NCBI RefSeq assembly: GCF_000705555.1 | Contig: NZ_JMQN01000018.1 | Coordinates: forward strand, 248,001 to 312,000 | Source of the DNA: Marinobacterium lacunae | GTDB taxonomy: Bacteria; Pseudomonadota; Gammaproteobacteria; Pseudomonadales; Balneatricaceae | Length of the DNA: 64,000 nt | Direction: 5' to 3' | Shown here: piece by piece, positions 58,725 through 64,000 of the stretch | How the letters are laid out: the number at the start of each line of letters is the position of its first letter | Position numbering within the stretch: position 1 is the stretch's first letter | The notes under the pieces: model-generated | The model's database searches: none | The model's input: the letters and a program-made list of their open reading frames with translations, nothing else | What the model was told of the DNA's origin: nothing | Translations under genes and position numbers: made by a program

Positions 58725-59879
58725 ATGTCACCTACCGATTTTGACCGCCTGATTGATCGCCGAAACACCGCCAGCGAGAAGTGGGAGCGCTACCGGGACA
58801 CGGAGATTCTGCCCATGTGGGTCGCCGATACCGATTTCATGGCGCCGCAGGCGGTACTCAAGGCACTGCACGAGCGGGTGGATCATGGCGTATTCGGCTA
58901 CACCAACGCCCCGGCCCGCCTGAACGAGCTGGTTCTCGAACGCCTTTCCCGTATGTACGGCTGGGAGATAACCGGCGATGACCTGATCTGGCTACCGGGA
59001 CTCGTGTGCGGACTGCATCTGGCCTGCCGGTCGACCAGCTCACCGGGCGATTCGGTCATGACCGCGCAACCGATCTATCCACCGTTCATGTCGGCACCGA
59101 GACTGTCGGAACGACAACTGATCACCTTACCGATGGTCCGCAAGGATAGACGTGCCGTGATCGACTTCGAGGCTCTGGAAAACGCCATCACGCCGACCAC
59201 CCGCATTCTGCTGTTCTGCAACCCGCACAACCCTGGCGGCACCGTCTATCGCCGAGAAGAGCTTGAGCGACTGGCTGAAATCGTCATCAGACACGATCTC
59301 TATATCTGCTCGGACGAGATCCACTGCGACCTGATTCTTGAACCCGGACTCAGACACGTGCCGATCGCATCCCTGCACCCCGAGATCGCCGAGCGCACAA
59401 TTACACTCATGGCGCCGAGCAAAACCTATAACATCGCAGGACTGGGCTGCTCCTTCGCGGTGATCTCCAACCCGCAGTTGCGTCGCCAGTTCCAGCGAGC
59501 CCGCAAGGGGATCGTGCCGGATGTGAATCTGATGGGGTACACAGCCGCAGAAGCGGCCTATGGCGACGGCGATGAGTGGAACCGGGCGCAGCTGAACTAT
59601 CTGCGCGGTAACCGCGACTACCTGATGCAGGAGATCAACGCGATACCCGGACTGAGACTGGACCCAATTGAAGCGACCTATCTGGCATGGATCGATGTCA
59701 GTGCCGCCAAGCTGGAGAATCCGGCCTACTTTTTCGAGCAGGCCGGTGTCGGCATGTCGCCGGGGCGAGACTTCGGAGACGACCGTTTCATGCGCCTCAA
59801 TTTCGGTTGTCCAAGAGCGCAGCTCGAGGAAGCGGTATTACGCATCCGTCGGGCACTGCTGAACCATCTGCCCGCCTAA
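58725..59879 (+). CDS. MalY/PatB family aminotransferase-like cystathionine beta-lyase
   Basis: A 384-residue pyridoxal-phosphate enzyme starting at MSPTDFDRLIDRRNTASEKWERY, with AAAGGAG seven bases upstream; an earlier in-frame methionine lacks family support. The start DRxxTxSxKW and LPMWVADTDFMAP are hallmarks of PatB/MalY C-S lyases. The cofactor lysine is in MAPSKTYNIAGLGCSF (about residue 234), with Asp in CSDEIHCDLI and NPHNPGG earlier. It likely releases homocysteine, pyruvate and ammonia from cystathionine or cleaves related cysteine conjugates; the true substrate is open. It stands alone, divergent from leuA. Confidence 0.88.
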   Translation: MSPTDFDRLIDRRNTASEKWERYRDTEILPMWVADTDFMAPQAVLKALHERVDHGVFGYTNAPARLNELVLERLSRMYGWEITGDDLIWLPGLVCGLHLACRSTSSPGDSVMTAQPIYPPFMSAPRLSERQLITLPMVRKDRRAVIDFEALENAITPTTRILLFCNPHNPGGTVYRREELERLAEIVIRHDLYICSDEIHCDLILEPGLRHVPIASLHPEIAERTITLMAPSKTYNIAGLGCSFAVISNPQLRRQFQRARKGIVPDVNLMGYTAAEAAYGDGDEWNRAQLNYLRGNRDYLMQEINAIPGLRLDPIEATYLAWIDVSAAKLENPAYFFEQAGVGMSPGRDFGDDRFMRLNFGCPRAQLEEAVLRIRRALLNHLPA

Positions 59880-59882
59880 CGC

Positions 59883-60869
59883 TCAGGCGCGCTCGAATGT
59901 GAAGGGGATCACCTGTTCGATATGCTCGGCTCCCAGCGCCAGCATGACCAACCGGTCAAACCCGAGCGCCACGCCCGCGCAAGCGGGCATCCCCGCCTCA
60001 AGCGCTGCAACCAGACGTTTCTCCAGCGGCCGCTGAGGCAGCTGCAGCTCGGCACGCTGCTGTTGATCCTGCTCCAGACGGCGGCTTTGCTCTTTGGCAT
60101 CCGTCAGTTCACGATAGCCGTTAGCCAGCTCTATTCCACACACAAACAGCTCGAACCGTGTCGCAACAGGTGTGCCGGTTTCGTCCTGCACCACCTCGGC
60201 CAGTGCCGCTTGCGATGCGGGAAAGCCGTGGACAAATACCGGCTCCTGCAGACGCGGCTCAATCACATGTGACATCAAAATATTGAGCCAGGTATCACGC
60301 GAATCGTCATCGAACGGGGCCTCGATATGTGTACGACACAGTCTCCTGAGCTCGTCCACGCCGGTGAGGTGCGGATCAATGCCCAGCTCGCGCTGAAACA
60401 GAGCTCTGTAACTTATCCGACTCGCACTGAAACCGGGAATAACGTCCGCGACCAGCGCCTCGACTTCATCCATCAACTGCTCGGCCGACAAGCCCGGGCG
60501 ATACCACTCCAGCATGGTGAACTCGGGATTGTGACGGCGACCGCTCTCGCCATTGCGAAACACCTTGGCAAGCTGATAGATCGCGCCACTGCCAGCTGCC
60601 AGCAGTCGCTTCATGGCATATTCCGGCGAGGTCTGCAGATAAAGCGTCTGCTCAGGATTGCCCGGCACGGTGCCAAAGGCCACTTCAATGGAGTCGATAA
60701 ACGGGTCACTGACGGCGCAGTGCGACATCAATTGCGTATCGACCTCCATCACCGCCCGCTGGGCAAAAAAATCACGCACCTGCGCCAACATTCGCGCTCT
60801 GGCCCGCAAGTTTTCCATAGAAGCGCCTGGGCGCCAATCACTGTCGACTGTCATCTGCAAGGGTGTCAT
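59883..60869 (-). CDS. epmA: Elongation factor P (R)-beta-lysine ligase EpmA
   Basis: A 328-residue paralogue of the class II lysyl-tRNA synthetase catalytic domain, without the anticodon-binding domain. It activates (R)-beta-lysine and attaches it to Lys34 of EF-P. Motif 2-like FRNGESGRRHNPEFTMLEWYRP (about residue 98) and motif 3-like GVALGFDRLVMLALGA near the end are clear, together with the QTSPEYAMKRLLAAG block. The start is uncertain; a second ATG five codons in (MTVDSDWRPGASMENL) fits E. coli EpmA equally. The whole gene cluster contains its substrate efp and epmB. Confidence 0.95.
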   Translation of the reverse strand: MTPLQMTVDSDWRPGASMENLRARARMLAQVRDFFAQRAVMEVDTQLMSHCAVSDPFIDSIEVAFGTVPGNPEQTLYLQTSPEYAMKRLLAAGSGAIYQLAKVFRNGESGRRHNPEFTMLEWYRPGLSAEQLMDEVEALVADVIPGFSASRISYRALFQRELGIDPHLTGVDELRRLCRTHIEAPFDDDSRDTWLNILMSHVIEPRLQEPVFVHGFPASQAALAEVVQDETGTPVATRFELFVCGIELANGYRELTDAKEQSRRLEQDQQQRAELQLPQRPLEKRLVAALEAGMPACAGVALGFDRLVMLALGAEHIEQVIPFTFERA

Positions 60870-60919
60870 CAGAGGTGAAACTTAATATCGCGACGCCCAT
60901 GAAAATGGGTCGGAAGGGT

Positions 60920-61016
60920 GAATCTCTCTTTCGGTAGCTCGGCGGTCCATCCACATTTGGACCCGTAGCTTTGCGCGCTTCAGTTAGCCCGAAGGTTGCC
61001 TTTTCGGGAGAGATTC
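60920..61016 (-). ncRNA. Candidate GEMM-I (cyclic di-GMP-I) riboswitch upstream of epmA
   Basis: Read 5' to 3' on the minus strand, a 9-bp closing helix (GAATCTCTC at 61016-61008 with GAGAGATTC at 60928-60920) encloses about 80 nucleotides. Inside are AAAAGGCAA (61004-60996), hairpin P2 (60994-60978; CTTCGG, loop GCTAA, CTGAAG), the junction GCGCAAAGC (60976-60968), then a long hairpin P3 (AGCTACGGGTCC at 60970-60959 with GGACCGCCGAGCT at 60948-60936) and ACCG. This order and these short segments match the GEMM-I pattern (GGCAAACC, hairpin, ACGCAAAGC, CGGG hairpin, GCCGGGUUACC). The inner P1 pairs are imperfect (C-A and A-C mismatches). The downstream gene is epmA, 51 bases away, with a small hairpin (60896-60909) between. 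Confidence 0.6.
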
Positions 61017-61166
61017 GTCGCTGGAAAGGGGCCCGAATTAACCCGACTGAAGCGGGAAACAACAGTCAGATCGAACCCTTCATTGAATCCTAACAATATT
61101 TGCCGAACGACGCCATCGACCACCGCCAAATATTTTCCCTCACCAAAAACATGGTAACCGGCAACG

Positions 61167-61194
61167 AAAAACGGCGGCCTAAGCCGCCGTTTTA
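61167..61194 (-). terminator. Rho-independent terminator of efp
   Basis: An 8-bp stem ACGGCGGC (61171-61178) with GCCGCCGT (61183-61190) and a four-base loop is flanked by A-rich and T-rich runs, so it works on both strands. It is 24 bases past the efp stop on the minus strand. The rest of the 344-base efp-epmA gap holds the riboswitch candidate; the bases between 61017 and 61166 show only an AT-rich stretch, probably promoter. Confidence 0.85.
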
Positions 61195-61213
61195 CCGAGG
61201 TAGATCAGCGCGA

Positions 61214-61777
61214 TCAGGCGCGGCTTACATACTCGCCGGTACGGGTATCGATACGCAGCACTTCGCCCTGCTCGATAAACAGCGGTACACGCACGACAGC
61301 ACCGGTGCTCAGTGTTGCCGGCTTGGAGCCGCCCTGAGCCGTGTCGCCCTTGAGACCGGGGTCGGTCTCGACCACTTCCAGCTCGACGAAGTTCGCCGGA
61401 GTAACGGCGATGGGGTTATCGTTCCACAGCGTGACCATGCACTTGTCCTGCTCCTTCAGCCACTTGTCAGCTTCGCCTACAGCGCTTTTGTCAGCCGCAA
61501 ACTGCTCGAAGGTGTTGGGCTCCATGAAATGCCACATTTCACCGTCGTTGTAGAGATACTCCATGTCACGGTCCATGACATCGGCACTTTCAACCGATTC
61601 GTTGGACTTGAAGGTGCGCTCCCAGATACGGCCGGTCAGCAGGTTACGCAGACGCACACGGGTGAACGCCTGGCCCTTGCCCGGTTTTACGAATTCGACA
61701 TCGACCATGGCGCACGGATCGCCATCGATCATCACCTTGAGGCCGTTCTTAAGCTGGTTGCTGGAGTATGTTGCCAT
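61214..61777 (-). CDS. efp: Translation elongation factor P
   Basis: A 187-residue factor that relieves ribosomes stalled at proline runs. It starts at [26 protein letters not shown]; the frame is open 59 codons further, across the intergenic region. The modified residue is Lys34 in VKPGKGQAF, inside the KOW-like domain, followed by two OB domains. With EpmA and EpmB encoded either side, this EF-P is of the beta-lysylated type. The C-terminal end TGEYVSRA is standard. Confidence 0.98.
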   Translation of the reverse strand: MATYSSNQLKNGLKVMIDGDPCAMVDVEFVKPGKGQAFTRVRLRNLLTGRIWERTFKSNESVESADVMDRDMEYLYNDGEMWHFMEPNTFEQFAADKSAVGEADKWLKEQDKCMVTLWNDNPIAVTPANFVELEVVETDPGLKGDTAQGGSKPATLSTGAVVRVPLFIEQGEVLRIDTRTGEYVSRA

Positions 61778-61963
61778 TACGGAAGTCCACTTGATAACTG
61801 GGAAACAGGCCGGAAACCCGGCGCAAAAAGTGGGGTAAAGTGTACTAGGGATGCCGTAAACAAGTCTACGAAGAAGGCGTACTGAGGATAGATCTTGATC
61901 AGCACCTCTGCCTTTGGGCAGAATGCCCCGCTTACACACCACTCCAAGTCGCACACGAATCCC

Positions 61964-62974
61964 ATGAACGCATACTGGCCCGCCCCCGACGCCTGGCAGC
62001 AGGCGCTGCGCACCGCCATTACCGACCCGGCCGAGCTTCTGAGTACGCTCGAGTTGCCGCTATCGATGGCCGACGCAGACGCGCACAGCAGTTTCGAGCT
62101 GCGTGTGCCGCGTGCGCTGGTTGCGCGCATGGAGCCGGGCAACCCACTGGACCCTTTGCTGTTGCAGGTATTGCCGAGCGCGCGGGAGATGACTGCCGTG
62201 CCCGGCTTCAGCACCGATCCACTGGCGGAAAACGACGCCAACCCCAGCCCGGGGTTAGTGCACAAATACCGTGACAGAGTATTGCTGATTACCAGCGGCG
62301 GCTGTGCCATCAACTGCCGTTACTGCTTTCGCCGCCACTTTCCTTATCAGCAGAATCAGCTCGGCCCGGCCCAGTGGCAGAAAGCACTGGAGTACATTGA
62401 CAGCCACCAAGAGCTGAGTGAGGCGATTCTCTCTGGTGGCGACCCGCTTGTCACACCCGACTCTCGTCTTGCACGCATGATCGCCGACCTGTCAGACATC
62501 GCGCACCTTAAACGCGTGCGTATCCATACCCGATTGCCCGTGGTCATACCCGAGAGGGTAACGCAGGAACTCACCGAAGCAATGACAGGCACCCGACTGA
62601 AACCGGTCATGGTACTGCACTGCAACCACCCTCAGGAGATCGATGACAGCGTGCGCTCCGCCATCATGCGTTTGCGCGATGCGGGCATAACAGTGTTGAA
62701 TCAGGCGGTTCTGCTGCGCGGCATCAACGACAGTGTCGAGGCACAGAAAGCGCTCAGCGAAACACTGTTCGAAGTCGGTGTACTGCCCTATTATCTGTTT
62801 GTTCTCGACCCGGTCGCCGGTGCGGCCCATTTCGATATCAGCGATGCTCAAGCGCAACGGCTGGTGGGCGAACTCCAGGCCCGTCTGCCCGGCTATCTGG
62901 TACCTCGTCTGGCACGCGAGATCCCTGGTCGCCCATCGAAAACACTGCTCTCGCCCGACCAAACAGATGTTTAA
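61964..62974 (+). CDS. epmB: EF-P lysine 2,3-aminomutase EpmB
   Basis: A 336-residue radical-SAM and pyridoxal-phosphate enzyme producing (R)-beta-lysine for EF-P. It starts at [19 protein letters not shown]; the frame is open 23 codons before. The SAM iron-sulfur cluster cysteines are C114, C118 and C121 ([15 protein letters not shown]), and the family blocks [10 protein letters not shown] and [20 protein letters not shown] are present. It is divergent from efp across 186 bases, so both share an upstream region. Confidence 0.96.
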   Translation: MNAYWPAPDAWQQALRTAITDPAELLSTLELPLSMADADAHSSFELRVPRALVARMEPGNPLDPLLLQVLPSAREMTAVPGFSTDPLAENDANPSPGLVHKYRDRVLLITSGGCAINCRYCFRRHFPYQQNQLGPAQWQKALEYIDSHQELSEAILSGGDPLVTPDSRLARMIADLSDIAHLKRVRIHTRLPVVIPERVTQELTEAMTGTRLKPVMVLHCNHPQEIDDSVRSAIMRLRDAGITVLNQAVLLRGINDSVEAQKALSETLFEVGVLPYYLFVLDPVAGAAHFDISDAQAQRLVGELQARLPGYLVPRLAREIPGRPSKTLLSPDQTDV

Positions 62975-62978
62975 TTCG

Positions 62979-63007
62979 TTGCTCAGGGAACTCGAGAACG
63001 CTATATA
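62979..63007 (+). promoter_or_regulatory. Predicted sigma-70 promoter of the lipoprotein gene
   Basis: TTGCTC (62979-62984) stands exactly 17 bases before TATATA (63002-63007), close to the consensus spacing and sequence. It lies just after the epmB stop and 85 bases before the ATG of the next gene. Confidence 0.55.
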
Positions 63008-63091
63008 CTTCAAATAACATATGCGCTGCCCGACGCGATTGCTTTTCCGGGCGCCCCCACAAGAATCCAAGGCTATTCCGGAGTCCGGATA

Positions 63092-63622
63092 ATGAATGCT
63101 AATTTCGGCAGCAGACAACGCCCCCACCGCCTGCTGGTACCTATCGCCCTCACCCTGATGATTGCCGCCTGCGCCCAGAAACCACAACCGGTGGCGAAAC
63201 CCACTCCGCCGCCTAAGCCCGCCCCGCCGCCCCCGACACTGGTCATTAGAGACATGCACCCGGCAGCACCGGAAAAGCATGGCGTCGTCGCGGCACACAT
63301 CGATTTCGTCAACGGCACCCAGAACACGCTGGATTATGTCATGTTCAAGACCACGGCCTATACCAATGACGGCAAGCTGGTTCGCGCCAAGAAAACCGGT
63401 CGTGAGAATGCATGGCTTCGCGTCGCTGGCCCGTTTGCGCCCGGCGAGTCCAGCGGCGACAAACGCTGGGACAAGGTGTGGCAGAACAGTCACCTGAGCT
63501 GCTTCCGTATCGACGGTGCCGAGTTGATCGATGTGAATGGCGTAGTGGAATACTACGAGGCCGACCGCATCAAGCTGATGCCGGAACTGGCCTCGAAAGG
63601 CAACTGCGACGGTAACGGCTGA
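63092..63622 (+). CDS. Putative lipoprotein of unknown function (YcfL-like fold possible)
   Basis: A 176-residue protein with a signal peptide and lipobox IAAC (Cys about 27). A Pro/Lys-rich linker (QKPQPVAKPTPPPKPAPPPP) follows, and then a domain with alternating strands (AHIDFVNGTQNTLDYVMFKTTAYTNDGKLVRAKKT). The pattern is like DUF1425/YcfL and related periplasmic lipoproteins, but I do not claim homology. Two cysteines (LSCF and NCDG) near the C-terminus may pair. A GGAG ribosome-binding site precedes the ATG. Its stop abuts the end of the convergent DUF1820 gene. Confidence 0.75.
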   Translation: MNANFGSRQRPHRLLVPIALTLMIAACAQKPQPVAKPTPPPKPAPPPPTLVIRDMHPAAPEKHGVVAAHIDFVNGTQNTLDYVMFKTTAYTNDGKLVRAKKTGRENAWLRVAGPFAPGESSGDKRWDKVWQNSHLSCFRIDGAELIDVNGVVEYYEADRIKLMPELASKGNCDGNG

Positions 63623-63943
63623 TCAGCTGCGGCGCGGGGGGATGGTCGGAAACGCGGTGACCGTCCCCTTGGCATCGCTGATTTTGGCGACGCCCTGCTG
63701 GCGGACCTCATCGATGCGCACTATCGCATGCATCGGTATGAATGAGCGCTTTACATCACCGAACTGCTGTTTGAGCTTCTCTTCACCCGGGTCCACGACC
63801 AGTTCGGACTTCGAACCGAACACGAACCCCTCCAGCTCGATAAAGCCCCAAAGATCACTCGGGTAAACGTGACGTACATACAGCTCGTACACCTTGTCCT
63901 GATTGACAAAGGCGACACGGTAGATAGGTTCCTCACTGGCCAT
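63623..63943 (-). CDS. DUF1820 family protein
   Basis: A 106-residue small cytosolic protein of unknown function, recognised by YRVAFVNQDKVYELYVRHVYPSDLWGFIELEGFVFG and the ending SFIPMHAIVRIDEVRQQG, a pattern common in gammaproteobacteria. I choose the ATG at 63943; a TTG two codons before is equally placed for the AGGAGA site. It reads towards the end of the lipoprotein gene, and its upstream neighbour lies outside the window. Confidence 0.8.
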   Translation of the reverse strand: MASEEPIYRVAFVNQDKVYELYVRHVYPSDLWGFIELEGFVFGSKSELVVDPGEEKLKQQFGDVKRSFIPMHAIVRIDEVRQQGVAKISDAKGTVTAFPTIPPRRS

Positions 63944-64000
63944 GGGCAACAGCGTCTCCTGATTGGCTGACTGACAAAACGGCTTCTGATGCTCCCAATA

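Noticed and set aside
60838-61062. A 74-codon minus-strand frame across the efp-epmA gap
   Set aside because: Its composition is unlike a protein and it crosses the helices of the riboswitch candidate and the start of epmA; no ribosome-binding site.

Overview
The window is a stretch of chromosome from a gammaproteobacterium. Gene content and order look most like Oceanospirillales/Pseudomonadales (a Marinobacterium-type marine bacterium is my guess, not proven): mutS-fdxA-rpoS order, FabY-type ketoacyl synthase, an H-ring FlgOPT set, a RegB/RegA pair and the complete EpmA/EF-P/EpmB system. Coding density is high, almost every gene is recognisable, and I see no insertion sequence, prophage, CRISPR array, tRNA or rRNA.

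Layout. 1-0.7 kb: end of mutS and ferredoxin fdxA (+). 0.7-28.5 kb: one long collinear minus-strand housekeeping block, read from right to left as rpsB-tsf-pyrH-frr-uppS-cdsA-rseP-bamA-skp-lpxD-fabZ-lpxA-lpxB-rnhB-dnaE-accA-tilS-pyrG-eno-ftsB-truD-surE-pcm-DUF368-nlpD-rpoS. It joins translation, envelope (lipid A, outer-membrane assembly, undecaprenyl lipid), replication, cell division and stationary-phase control. 28.7-32.5 kb (+): map, glnD and a DUF1244 gene, divergent from rpsB. 32.5-36.8 kb: flgP/flgO facing flgT, a ZapB-like gene with a cyclase-like gene, and an OmpA-type lipoprotein. 37-45.6 kb: fabY and a small lipoprotein, tatD, prfC, a chemoreceptor, and a redox-type two-component pair. 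45.6-54.7 kb: a minus-strand import and amide-hydrolysis operon (GntR regulator, branched-chain-type ABC transporter, M20 carbamoylase-type hydrolase, amidase, LysR regulator). 54.8-58.5 kb: CbiM-like membrane protein, rimI, a HolD-like gene, leuA. 58.7-64 kb: patB/malY, epmA, a candidate riboswitch, efp, epmB, a lipoprotein and DUF1820.

The most notable absences and signals are these. (1) The three MEP isoprenoid genes that normally sit inside the housekeeping block (dxr by frr/uppS/cdsA/rseP, and ispD-ispF between ftsB and truD) are all missing, with the flanking genes directly abutting or overlapping. (2) The 344-bp gap between efp and epmA holds a folded RNA element on the minus strand that closely resembles a GEMM-I (cyclic-di-GMP-I) riboswitch. 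(3) A small divergent class III nucleotide-cyclase-like protein is paired with a ZapB-like coiled coil. (4) The amidase/carbamoylase/ABC operon lacks a cyclic-amide-opening enzyme, so its substrate is open.

Starts were chosen by ribosome-binding sites and family lengths; where I shortened an open frame this is said in the entry. All functional calls are from reading motifs and gene order; no database search was run.
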